Shown here in pieces: positions 40,985 through 49,833 of a stretch of DNA of 64,000 nucleotides. The first letter of the stretch is position 1; each line of letters opens with the position of its first letter. Position numbers and translations under genes: made by a program. The notes below the pieces were generated by a model. The model was not told the origin of the DNA. It did no database searches and worked only from the letters and a program-made list of their open reading frames with translations. Source of the stretch: Candidatus Segetimicrobium genomatis (GTDB lineage Bacteria > Sysuimicrobiota > Sysuimicrobiia > Sysuimicrobiales > Segetimicrobiaceae); NCBI GenBank assembly GCA_005882275.1, contig VBAK01000106.1, forward strand, positions 28,242 through 92,241. The letters are read 5' to 3'.

Positions 40985-43240
40985 TTACTTGTGCGCGCTC
41001 TGCGGGTAGATGGCCCGGGGGCTGTTGAAGTAGACCACGCCGTGCGGCGCGCGATTCGGATCGGTCTCGGCGACATAGAACGAGGTCCAGGTGATCGGAT
41101 AGTTGAGCCCAGGCGGCAGTTGGGCGGTGACGGACCGCCAGCCCTGCCAGGTCACCCGGCGCGCAAACGTGACGGCTCCCGGCGGACCGCTGGATTGCTC
41201 ATAGGTCCCCCGCAGCCACACGCCGCTGCCGTCCCCGTACACCCAGAGCGTGATCGCCGCGGGGCTGCCGGCGATGCCCAGGCGCGTGAGCAGGTAGGCC
41301 GCCCGGACCGAGGAGCCGTCGAGGCGGAACGCCAGCTGCGCGGACGGACGGTGCTGATGGCTCGGCGTCGTGACCTGCGCGACCGAGCCTGTCACGGTCT
41401 CCGGATCCCCCCGGAACGACCAGTCGCCCCGGTCGAACTGCACCACGGGGCGGGCGGTGTTCCCGATGGCCACGCGGACCTGATCGGCCGCTCCGCCGAT
41501 GCGCGCGTCGATCGTGCCGAGCCCGATCTGCTCCCCGGCGACAAACTCTCCCGGCCCCGAGAAGGTCCCGAGCCACGGAGGGTTCACCACCCATGTCCCC
41601 GCGGCGGCGGGCAGCACCACCTGGTTCCCCGTGGCGTCTTCCCCGGCGAAGGAAAAGTTCCACCCGGCGCCCGGAACGAGGTTGACCGCATCCGGGCTCA
41701 CCACGAGCCGCTGAATACGGTTGACGACGAAAATCCGGGCGGTCCCCGTCGCCGCGCCGCTCTGCACGTTGAGCACACCCTCTCCCGGGGCCGCCCCCGC
41801 GGTCACCGTCCCGCCGGACACCGTGACGGCCGGCGTGGACGAGGAGACCTGGAGGGGCTCGGGCGGCGGGACCGGATTGCCGTACGCATCGATGCCGATC
41901 GTCCGCAGCGTCTCCGCCGCCCCGGCAAAGAGCCGCAGGGGCTGGTTCGCGTTCACCAGGAGCTTCACGGCCGGCCCCGGCACGGAGGTGCTGTGGATCA
42001 GGAGCGCGTTCGCCACCGGCCGCTCCCGTCCGTCGGAGGGCGAGTTCACCACGGCCGGGGCGGGCAGCCCGGGCAGCCGGGCGACCACGGTGGCCGATCC
42101 TCCGCTGTCGAACGCCATGGCCTGATAGGCGCCGAGCCACTGCATGTACGCGGCGAGCTCGGGCCGGGTGAGCCCGATGCTCAGGTTGGGCTGGCGGCCG
42201 TCGACCTCCACGATCGTCAGCGTGCGGGCGTCCCGCGAGATGCCAGCCGCGATCACCGGATGCCGCGCGTCCCGCTCCCTCGGCGCGGGCGGGTCGGGAT
42301 CTTCAACGATCCGACCGTTCTTGACCAGCACCGGTCCGCCGCCGATCGCGGCGACGAGATCCCGCCAGTCGGGATCTGTCGTGAAGTTCACCTTGACGAT
42401 CACCCCGGCCAGGAATTTGCTGGCGAGCCAGTCCGCTCCGCTCCCGCGGCCGACGAGGAGGATCTCGTCCTGGGGGATGGGCGCGTAAAACGCCTGCTGG
42501 GGCCAGACCTGCTTCACAAAGTAGCGTCCCGAGTCGTTGACGGACGGGGCGGAGAGCGGCGTGACCGAGTCCGGCTTGACGAGGACCTGGGTGGTGTCGC
42601 CGGCCGGCGTCAGCTCCACGACGGTTTGGCGCTTCCCCGGGTCGGGAGGCGGAGCGCCGTACCCGCGGACGTCGGAGATCGCGGCGATCCCGTCCTGAGG
42701 CAGGCTGCTGTTGAAACCGTCGAGCGGACGCGTCTCCCCCGTCTCGGTGAGCGTGACCGTTCCGGCCCAGCGGTATCGGGCGATGCGGGCCGTGCCGTCT
42801 TTCGTGATCGCCAGGGCCACGAACCGCCACGGGCTGCGGAGCAGCTGGCCGTCCCGCACGAGGATGTTCAGCGGCATCCCGGATTCGTGGATATCGAAGT
42901 AGTCGCCGTTGATCCCCGCGATCGCGCCGCTGCGCAGCACCATGGACGACACCGGCTCGTCCGGGCTCATCAGCTGGTCGTGGGCGAGCCCGACCTCGAG
43001 GCGCACCGTGGGATTGCTGAGATCGATGCGGAGGTGGTGGATGTCCAGCGGCCCGTCCGAGGTAATGACGCCGAAGTGGCTGTAGAATATCCCCGAGGCC
43101 ACGGGGACCGTGAACCCCGACGACGACAGCACCTGCGGCCAGTGAATCGGCGCGGACTGCGCCAGGCCGCGCCCGACCGGCAGGAGCAGGGGCACGAGCG
43201 CCAACCAAATGAGGAGGCGGCGGCTTCTGTTTGGGGTCAT
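40985..43240 (-). CDS. Secreted phosphodiester glycosidase-family protein
   Basis: 751 residues. Signal peptide (LLIWLALVPLLLPVGRGLAQ, residues 8-27). About 60-430 is a NAGPA/phosphodiester glycosidase domain: GAIAGINGDYFD, IGGGPVLVKNGR, and AAYMQWLGAYQAMAFDSGGS with the conserved D-SGGS. The C-terminal 320 residues look like beta-sandwich (Ig-like/galactose-binding) domains. Probably removes or remodels phosphodiester-linked sugars on surface polymers. ATG 43240 starts the signal peptide; the 59-codon longer frame lacks a ribosome site. Confidence 0.85.
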   Translation of the reverse strand: MTPNRSRRLLIWLALVPLLLPVGRGLAQSAPIHWPQVLSSSGFTVPVASGIFYSHFGVITSDGPLDIHHLRIDLSNPTVRLEVGLAHDQLMSPDEPVSSMVLRSGAIAGINGDYFDIHESGMPLNILVRDGQLLRSPWRFVALAITKDGTARIARYRWAGTVTLTETGETRPLDGFNSSLPQDGIAAISDVRGYGAPPPDPGKRQTVVELTPAGDTTQVLVKPDSVTPLSAPSVNDSGRYFVKQVWPQQAFYAPIPQDEILLVGRGSGADWLASKFLAGVIVKVNFTTDPDWRDLVAAIGGGPVLVKNGRIVEDPDPPAPRERDARHPVIAAGISRDARTLTIVEVDGRQPNLSIGLTRPELAAYMQWLGAYQAMAFDSGGSATVVARLPGLPAPAVVNSPSDGRERPVANALLIHSTSVPGPAVKLLVNANQPLRLFAGAAETLRTIGIDAYGNPVPPPEPLQVSSSTPAVTVSGGTVTAGAAPGEGVLNVQSGAATGTARIFVVNRIQRLVVSPDAVNLVPGAGWNFSFAGEDATGNQVVLPAAAGTWVVNPPWLGTFSGPGEFVAGEQIGLGTIDARIGGAADQVRVAIGNTARPVVQFDRGDWSFRGDPETVTGSVAQVTTPSHQHRPSAQLAFRLDGSSVRAAYLLTRLGIAGSPAAITLWVYGDGSGVWLRGTYEQSSGPPGAVTFARRVTWQGWRSVTAQLPPGLNYPITWTSFYVAETDPNRAPHGVVYFNSPRAIYPQSAHK

Positions 43241-43425
43241 CGCGACCGTCCGATGCTGTGATGTCTGCGTCACGTGATGGCTCGACCTGATAGTTCGCCG
43301 CGGCGCGGCCGCGTCCTGCTGCATTGGGCGCTGCACAGGAGACCGGCCGCCGGCCGACGAAGCGCCGAGCGGTGCGGGCCGATCACGACCGTTGGTCCTA
43401 CCTTGGCTCCACTCCACGCTTACCT

Positions 43426-45099
43426 TTGCACCACTCCTCGCTTCGATCGGCTTTCGATTGGCCTCCCGTTGCGTGGACGCGCTGGCTCCTCGCCGCGGGG
43501 ATCGTCCTCCTGCTCGCGGGGATGCCGCTGCCCCTCACCGATGGGGTCACCGCCCTCTACGGCAAGGTCGCCAAGAACATCCTGGCGTCCGGGAACTGGC
43601 TGACCCTCCACCACGCCACCATGCAGGTGGTGGACAAACCTCCCCTGACCTTCTGGCTGATGAGCCTCTCGATGGCCGCGTTCGGGACGGCGGAGTGGGG
43701 TCTGCGGGCCTGGCACACCGCCCTGGCCGCCGGCGCGCTCGGGGCCACCTACGCGCTGGCGCGTCTCGCGCTGCCTCCGCAGCAGGCCGCCCTCTCGGCG
43801 CTCATCCTCCTCACGTCGACGCAGTTCTTCTATCAAAGCCTCGTCCCCGAGCAGCACATCCCGCTCGCGCTCTTCCTCACCCTGGCGGTCTACTGGTACC
43901 TGCGGTGGGAGGAGGCGGGCGGTCTCCGCGCGGCCGCCCTGGCCGGGCTCGCGGTGGCGCTGGCGGTGCTGTCGATCGGCCTCGCCGGCCTGATCATGCC
44001 CGTCCTGATCGTGGGCGCCCGCCTGCTGATCGACCGGCCTCCGCTGCCCCGGCGCGCCGTCCCCGAGGCCGCGCTGGGGGCGCTGGTGCTGCTGCTGGTG
44101 GCCGCCCCCTGGTTCGTCATCGGCGCCGCGCGCCAGGGAGCGCCGTTCGTGAACACGTTCTTCCTCGGCGGCACGCTCGGGGTGGGTCGATTTTTTCGCC
44201 AGGTGCAGGCGGCGCCGACCGTTGTGCCCTGGTGGGCGGGGCTGGGGGCGTACGCGCTGCTGGTCCCGCTGGGATTCTTGCCGTGGACGGGTTGGCTCTG
44301 GCCCGCGCTCCGAGAAGGGTGGAACGCGAGGCGCACCCGGGAGCGGGTCCCGTGGGTCTGCACCCTCTGGGTGCTCGCCGTGCTGGGGTTCCTCTCGATC
44401 TCGCCCGGAGACAAAGCGAGCCGCTACATCCTCCCCGTCCTTCCGCCGCTGGCGGTCCTCGCCGGTCGCGTGGTGGGGAGAGCCGATCTGGCGAGACCGG
44501 CCGCCGTGGTGTCCCTGACGCTCGCGCTGCCGCTGTTGGGCCTGGTCATCGTCGTGCCGTTCTGGAAGTTTCCAGCGGAGTCCACGCGGTACTCGCTGCT
44601 TTTTTGGACGTTCATCCCGACCCTCGCCGCCGGACTGGCCGCCTATGCCGTCGCGGCGTTCCGCGGGCGTTCGCGGACGGGGATCGTCCTGCTGGCCGCG
44701 ATGACGCTGGTGTCGTACGGTCTGGCCATGACGGCGCTCGCCCGCATCTGGGACCAGATCTCGCCCTGGCGGCCGCTGGCGAGAACGATCAACCGGGTCC
44801 AGGCGGCAGGCGCGCAGCCGGCCGGCGGGCGGGCCCGCGTGCTGATCCAGGGCGGCTTCAACGAACTGGCCGACTACTATATAACGGGGCCGGTGGAGTT
44901 CGTGAGCCGCGACGGTATCATCGACGCATGGCGCCAGGGGCCTGTCCTCGCGGTCGTCTCCCGAGGGGACCTGCCGGCGCTGCCCGGCGTCCCTGCGCCC
45001 GCGATGGTCATGACCGCTCCCGGCGGCCTGGTCCTCGTCAGCAACTTTCCACCTCCCACAAACGGCGCGCACGGAGATCGCGCCCCCGGCGGCTCGTAA
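43426..45099 (+). CDS. ArnT/PMT-type membrane glycosyltransferase (GT-C fold)
   Basis: About 557 residues with ten or more membrane segments. The first loop, PLPLTDGVTALYGKVAKNIL, is where GT-C enzymes carry catalytic acids; one Asp is present but the usual adjacent Glu is Gly. VVDKPPLTFWLMSL matches the KPPL motif of ArnT/dolichol-P-mannose-type enzymes. It transfers a lipid-linked sugar to a lipid or protein at the outer face of the membrane. Start unclear: no ATG; TTG 43426 leaves a short tail before helix 1, and TTG 43324 is the longest option. Divergent from the glycosidase gene. Confidence 0.82.
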   Translation: MHHSSLRSAFDWPPVAWTRWLLAAGIVLLLAGMPLPLTDGVTALYGKVAKNILASGNWLTLHHATMQVVDKPPLTFWLMSLSMAAFGTAEWGLRAWHTALAAGALGATYALARLALPPQQAALSALILLTSTQFFYQSLVPEQHIPLALFLTLAVYWYLRWEEAGGLRAAALAGLAVALAVLSIGLAGLIMPVLIVGARLLIDRPPLPRRAVPEAALGALVLLLVAAPWFVIGAARQGAPFVNTFFLGGTLGVGRFFRQVQAAPTVVPWWAGLGAYALLVPLGFLPWTGWLWPALREGWNARRTRERVPWVCTLWVLAVLGFLSISPGDKASRYILPVLPPLAVLAGRVVGRADLARPAAVVSLTLALPLLGLVIVVPFWKFPAESTRYSLLFWTFIPTLAAGLAAYAVAAFRGRSRTGIVLLAAMTLVSYGLAMTALARIWDQISPWRPLARTINRVQAAGAQPAGGRARVLIQGGFNELADYYITGPVEFVSRDGIIDAWRQGPVLAVVSRGDLPALPGVPAPAMVMTAPGGLVLVSNFPPPTNGAHGDRAPGGS

Positions 45100-45174
45100 G
45101 GAAGCACGCCGCCCACGCCGGCGCGTCCGGAACGCGCGAAGGCGCGCGGGCGCGGGATCCGCGGGGCGCCGCGC

Positions 45175-45221
45175 GTGGACGGCCGCTTCCCTGGACGCCG
45201 GCTTACGTGGACGGCGCTTAC
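45175..45221 (-). repeat. Three short tandem repeats over the DUF4340 gene stop codon
   Basis: Units of 16, 16 and 15 bp at 45175, 45191 and 45207 share (G/C)TGGACG..GCTT.C. The unit at 45207 contains the TAA stop of the DUF4340 gene, and the others are downstream copies. Confidence 0.7.
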
Positions 45222-46582
45222 TTGGGCTTCGGCGGAGACTTCGGCGGCCGCTTGGGGGCCTGCTGCGGCTTGGGAGCGGGCGCCGGCGGCGGTGTGAGAC
45301 CGAGGAAGGTCTTGATCGGACCCGGCAGACCGTCGAAGGCGGTGGCGGTCAGGCGGTACCGGAGGGCCAGCGCGGGGTCCGCGGCGAGCCATCCCCCCTT
45401 CGGCTCCCGGTACATCCGCACCAGGAACTTCGCGTCGGCGGCGCCGTCGGTCTGGATCTCGAAGGCCGGAGCGCCCGCGGGAGCGGCGGAGAGCGGTTCG
45501 ACGCGGTCGGCGTCCAGCAGGTTGATCGCCGAGAACATGCCGGAGATGTCGCCGTCCGACAACCCCCCGCCCGTGAATCCGGGCCCCTGCCGGCGCACCT
45601 CCAGCGCCTGCCGGCCGCGCCGCCAGACGACGCTCGTCAGATCCTGGGCGTTGTACGGGAGCACGCGCCGGCTGACGAGCGAGAGCGTCTCGGGCGCCAG
45701 CTTGCCCTCGACCGAGGCGTCCAGTTCCAGGACCGTCGGGGTCCCCGGCACCGTCGCGTAGGTGATCTTTCCCCGCCGGCTCAGGAGAATGCGCAGCGGC
45801 TCCGGCCGATCCCGCAGCGTCAGATCGACGGTGACCGCGGGATGGTCGAGACCGTAGGGCGCCAGCGCGCCCGCGCCGTCGTGAAACACCTTGGCCTCCG
45901 ACGTGGTGAGCGGGAAGAACAGGTCCGTGATCTTGAAATCGTCCGCCGGCCACGCGTGCGGCCCTTCGATCTGCCACCGGTCCGGCCCGAGCCGGTTCAC
46001 GGCGAGCGTGCCGGCCGGCGAGACGATCCGGACCTTCTGCACGTCCGCGTTCGCAAAATCGGCCACCGTCTTCTGGCGCAGGTCGGTCGCAGACTTGGCG
46101 AGGGCGTCCTTGGTCGAGCTGTCGATCTGATAGAGTTTCCCCCCCGGCTGCACCCGCGCGTAGGACGTGCTCCCCACGGCTGAGGGTTTGCCGATGTCGA
46201 GGGTGACGGTCTGCCCCCGGGAGGTGCCCAATGTGATCTGCGCGGCCGGCTTGTCCAACCCGTACTCCCCGAGATTCCCCCCGGATCCGAGGGTCCGCTG
46301 CGGCACGATCCCCGTGATCGTGTCGAGCAGGCTGCTCACGGCAAAGGACGCCGCGGGGACGCGCACCGGGCGCGTCACGTCCCAGTGCGTCGCATCGCGG
46401 CGGGACAACCCGACCTCGCCCTTGGAGGACACCAGAGCGATCGTGGAGATGTCCGCGCTCGAGAGCTGGAGCAGGCGCTTGGCCTGCTCCGCGCGCTGCG
46501 CCTGCGGACGGTCGACGAGGTAGATGTAGCCGACGAGGAGCGCGAGGACGACCGCCAGGCTGATCGTGGTGCGCGGACTCAC
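45218..46582 (-). CDS. DUF4340 domain protein
   Basis: 454 residues. One N-terminal anchor (ISLAVVLALLVGYIYLV), then repeated beta-rich modules of the DUF4340 type: EVGLSRRDATHWDVTRPV, GEYGLDKPAAQITLG, YGLDHPAVTVDLTLRD. The C-terminus is a Pro/Lys-rich tail. It overlaps the GldG-like gene by 4 bases, the usual context of this family, so it is probably an extracytoplasmic partner of the ABC system. Molecular role unknown. Confidence 0.88.
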   Translation of the reverse strand: MSPRTTISLAVVLALLVGYIYLVDRPQAQRAEQAKRLLQLSSADISTIALVSSKGEVGLSRRDATHWDVTRPVRVPAASFAVSSLLDTITGIVPQRTLGSGGNLGEYGLDKPAAQITLGTSRGQTVTLDIGKPSAVGSTSYARVQPGGKLYQIDSSTKDALAKSATDLRQKTVADFANADVQKVRIVSPAGTLAVNRLGPDRWQIEGPHAWPADDFKITDLFFPLTTSEAKVFHDGAGALAPYGLDHPAVTVDLTLRDRPEPLRILLSRRGKITYATVPGTPTVLELDASVEGKLAPETLSLVSRRVLPYNAQDLTSVVWRRGRQALEVRRQGPGFTGGGLSDGDISGMFSAINLLDADRVEPLSAAPAGAPAFEIQTDGAADAKFLVRMYREPKGGWLAADPALALRYRLTATAFDGLPGPIKTFLGLTPPPAPAPKPQQAPKRPPKSPPKPK

Positions 46583-48021
46583 AAACTCCTCCTCCGCGCG
46601 TAGACCAGGCCGCCCAGCGCCAGCAGGAGGAGCGGCACGAAGACGACGCTCTCGAAGAAAATATACCGCACCTGGTTGCCGCCGAGGATGAACGCGTCAA
46701 AGGGGGAGGTCCGCGGCGAGATGCTCACGAGGTTGCCGGACTGCGTGAGCCACGCCACCGCGCTCATGAAGAGGTCCCGGTTGCCCACCAACCCGATGGA
46801 GGCATTGCGGATGAACCCGCTGTTGCCGAACACCACCGCCGCGCCCTTGGGCGCCTCCGGTTTGGCGGCCTGAGCCGGCTTGGCGCCCGGGGCCGCCGAC
46901 GCCGTCCCGGGCGTCTTGGGGGCGGGCTCCGCCTTGGGGGCCGGCGGGGTGGAAGCCGCGCCCGGGGCGGGGACCACCTCGACGGCCAGGATCGCCGGCC
47001 CTTTGACGTCGGTCCCGGCCTCGAACTTGAGATTCTCTGATTCCAGATTCACCTTGACGTAGCTCGCCTCCGACGCCCTGACCACCGGCGTGATCGTCAC
47101 CCCGCTCGGCTTGGGCTGCGGGACCAGGGGCGTGCTCAGCGGGAACGCGGTGGCCAGGGTGAAGTTCTGCGTGATGTCGTTGAACGGGTACTGGGTCACG
47201 ACGGGGATCCTGGGGTCGACCAGCCGGGAGATGGGATCGACCACGACGCCGCCCGGCGCGCCGACGCGCAGGGCCGACTCGAGCCACGCCCGGAACCCGG
47301 CGGGGGTCTGAGGATCCACCAGGATCAGCAGCTTGCCCCCCGATTGGTAGTATTGCGCGAGGGCGTCGCGCCCCTGCGGGAGCAGGTCGCGGGTGGGGGA
47401 CGGCACCACCACCGCGGCGGCGTCCTCCGGCACCCGGCCGGTCTGGACGAGCAGGAGCGGCCTCACGTCGAACCCCTTGCCCACCAGCGCCTGCTTCACC
47501 GTCCCCATGCCGTTGCGGGTGAAGTCGTCGAGCGGGATTTCCCCTTCGCCCTGGAGCACGTACACGGTCTTCTTCGCGGTCTCCAGCAGGTGCAGCAGGC
47601 CGTTCGTGAGCTGCTCCTCGCTCTCGGAGTCCACGGTGTACGAGGCTTTCCCGCGGGTGAGGACGATCTGGCCGTACGAGGTGATCTTGAGCTTCTGCGC
47701 CTCCGCGGGGTCGCGGTCGGGGTCGACGATCCGGAACTGAAAGTTCTTCGAGTAGTACTGGTAGGTGGCGAGCACGCGCCGGTAGCGCTGCACCTGCGAG
47801 GTTTCGGCGCTGAAGCTCGGAAACGCCACGACCTCGATCGGGCCGGGCAGGGACCGCAGCACCTTGATCGTCTGCGGCGAGAGCGAGTGCTCCCGGGTCG
47901 CCGTCAGATCCCAGCGCACATGGTGTTCGGTCCCCAGGTAATAGAGCGCCACGAGCAGGGCGGCGACGAGCGCCGCCGAGACGATCGCGTTGGTGGTCAG
48001 GAGGGTGTTGCGCCGCTGCAT
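46579..48021 (-). CDS. GldG-like ABC auxiliary protein
   Basis: 480 residues. N-terminal membrane helix (IVSAALVAALLVALYYLG), a large extracytoplasmic domain starting VRWDLTATREHSLSPQT with LRSLPGPIEVVAF, and a C-terminal helix (VVFVPLLLLALGGLVYARRR). An Ala/Pro-rich insertion occurs near 340-390. This is the GldG/ABC_transp_aux fold that works with a GldA ATPase and GldF permease. In Bacteroidetes that trio serves gliding; in other phyla its cargo is unknown. Confidence 0.88.
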   Translation of the reverse strand: MQRRNTLLTTNAIVSAALVAALLVALYYLGTEHHVRWDLTATREHSLSPQTIKVLRSLPGPIEVVAFPSFSAETSQVQRYRRVLATYQYYSKNFQFRIVDPDRDPAEAQKLKITSYGQIVLTRGKASYTVDSESEEQLTNGLLHLLETAKKTVYVLQGEGEIPLDDFTRNGMGTVKQALVGKGFDVRPLLLVQTGRVPEDAAAVVVPSPTRDLLPQGRDALAQYYQSGGKLLILVDPQTPAGFRAWLESALRVGAPGGVVVDPISRLVDPRIPVVTQYPFNDITQNFTLATAFPLSTPLVPQPKPSGVTITPVVRASEASYVKVNLESENLKFEAGTDVKGPAILAVEVVPAPGAASTPPAPKAEPAPKTPGTASAAPGAKPAQAAKPEAPKGAAVVFGNSGFIRNASIGLVGNRDLFMSAVAWLTQSGNLVSISPRTSPFDAFILGGNQVRYIFFESVVFVPLLLLALGGLVYARRRSL

Positions 48022-48025
48022 CGGC

Positions 48026-48787
48026 CTACCTCCACTTCCGGGACTCGAGCGCCACGATCCCGAGGAAGAGGAAGAACCCCGCCAGGCTCAGGAAGTACAC
48101 GGCATCCGTGGTGTCGACGATGCCGCTCGCCAGGTTCGAAAAGTGGGCGGAGATGGAGAGGGCGGAGAGAATCTGCTGCCCGCCGGGCCCGGACGCCTGC
48201 TGGGCGAAGCCCACCACGTAGAACAGCAGCAGCAGGGCGAACCCGATCGCGGCGGACACGATCTGGTTCTCGTTGAGGGTGGAGGCGAACAGCCCGATGG
48301 CCAGGAAGGCCCCGCCGAGCAGCACCAGGCCGATGTAGGTGGAGCCCAGGAGGCCCCAATCCAGCCGGCCGATCAGCGCCAGGCTGAGCGGCATGAACGC
48401 GCTGATCAGCAGCAGGGCGCCGAAGAGGAGGAGGACGCCGAGGTATTTCCCGAGGAGAATGGCGGCGTTGGTCACCGGCGAGGTGACCAGCAGCTCCATC
48501 GTCCGCGCCCGGTCCTCTTCGGACACCAGCCGCATGGTGAGGACCGGGACCAGCAGCATCAGCACAAAGGTCATGTCCTGGTAGAGCGGGGTGAAGATGA
48601 TCCGCGTCGGGTTGAACTCCGGCGGCGGCGTGCCCTGGAGCTGCAGGACCTGGAGCGTGTACCCCCCCACCAGCGCGTAGAAGAGGAACCCGTTGACCAC
48701 AAAGAACATCGCCAGGGCCACGTAGGCGATGGGCGAGCTGAACAGCTGCCGGAGCTCCTTGCGCGTGATGACCAGGGTCCCGCTCAT
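48026..48787 (-). CDS. ABC-2 type permease (GldF-like)
   Basis: 253 residues, six membrane segments. ITRKELRQLFSSPIAYVALA and RLVSEEDRARTMELLVTSPV are ABC-2 permease landmarks. It overlaps the ATPase gene by 4 bases and is 4 bases before the GldG-like gene, one tight operon. Confidence 0.92.
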   Translation of the reverse strand: MSGTLVITRKELRQLFSSPIAYVALAMFFVVNGFLFYALVGGYTLQVLQLQGTPPPEFNPTRIIFTPLYQDMTFVLMLLVPVLTMRLVSEEDRARTMELLVTSPVTNAAILLGKYLGVLLLFGALLLISAFMPLSLALIGRLDWGLLGSTYIGLVLLGGAFLAIGLFASTLNENQIVSAAIGFALLLLFYVVGFAQQASGPGGQQILSALSISAHFSNLASGIVDTTDAVYFLSLAGFFLFLGIVALESRKWR

Positions 48788-49731
48788 GCGCGCGGCGCCT
48801 CCGCCGCCTCTTCGTGGGTCACCAGTCTCAGGAAGACGTCCTCGAGGCTCATCGCCAACGGGCGCAGCTCGAGCAGCCCGGCCCCCGCCTCGACGACGGT
48901 CCGGGCGATCTCCTCGCGGAGATCCGCCCCGAGCCCCGCCTCCACGATGACCTCCCCCGTCCCCTCTCCGGGCGTCACGTGCACCGCCCCCCGCAGCGCC
49001 GCGAGCCGGCCGGTCAGGCGGCCGTCGGGCCGGGCGACCCGGACCAGGGTCTTCTCCGACCGCCTGAGGCGCGCCGCCAGCTGCTCGTAGGTGTCCACCG
49101 CCACGACGCGGCCCTCGTTGATGATGATCACGCGGTCGCAGACGGCGGTGGCCTCCGGCAGGATGTGCGTGCTGAGGATGATCGTGTGGCTGCCCCGCAG
49201 GCCCTTGATGACGTTCCGGATCTCGACGATCTGGCGGGGATCCATCGCCGAGGTCGGCTCATCCAGGATCAGCACCGGAGGATCGTGCACGATCGCCTGC
49301 GCGAGCCCGACCCGCTGGCGGTAGCCGCGGGACAGGTTGCGGATCAGCCGGTCCGCCACGTCCGTGATCCCGCACAGCGTCATCGCCCGGTCGATCGCAT
49401 CCCCGATCTTCCGGCGGTCGACGCCTTTGAGGCGCGCGACAAACCCCAGGTACTCGCGGGCGGTGAGATCGTCGTACAGGGGAAGGGTCTCGGGGAGATA
49501 GCCGAGCCGCCGCTTGGCCTCCAGCGGCTGGTCCACCACGTCGAAATCGGCGACCGACGCCCGGCCCGAGGTGGGGGCGAGGAACCCGGTCAGGATCCGC
49601 ATCGTGGTGGTTTTGCCGGCGCCGTTGGGCCCCAGGAACCCGAGGATCTCGCCGGGACGCGCCTTGAACGAGACCTCTCGGATCGCCAAGCGATCGCCGT
49701 ACCTGCGGGACAACGCGTCGGCCAGAATCAC
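48784..49731 (-). CDS. ABC transporter ATP-binding protein (GldA-like)
   Basis: 315 residues. Walker A GPNGAGKTTTMRILTG, Q-loop LPETLPLYDDL, signature LSRGYRQRVGLAQAI, Walker B VLILDEPTSAMDP and switch STHILPEA. A C-terminal 85-residue domain follows, as in ABC-2 export ATPases. The GTG at 49731 gives the usual start (VILADALSRRYGD) and is six bases after GGAG; a GTG four codons earlier is possible. Confidence 0.92.
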   Translation of the reverse strand: MILADALSRRYGDRLAIREVSFKARPGEILGFLGPNGAGKTTTMRILTGFLAPTSGRASVADFDVVDQPLEAKRRLGYLPETLPLYDDLTAREYLGFVARLKGVDRRKIGDAIDRAMTLCGITDVADRLIRNLSRGYRQRVGLAQAIVHDPPVLILDEPTSAMDPRQIVEIRNVIKGLRGSHTIILSTHILPEATAVCDRVIIINEGRVVAVDTYEQLAARLRRSEKTLVRVARPDGRLTGRLAALRGAVHVTPGEGTGEVIVEAGLGADLREEIARTVVEAGAGLLELRPLAMSLEDVFLRLVTHEEAAEAPRA

Positions 49732-49833
49732 GGTCCGCTCCACCCCTCCGAAACGAACAGCCTCTATCCTAATGTGGAGCACTCGGAGTTGGCAAGAGGG
49801 AGGAGCCGCCCGCCCTGCTGCGAACTCTTTGTC

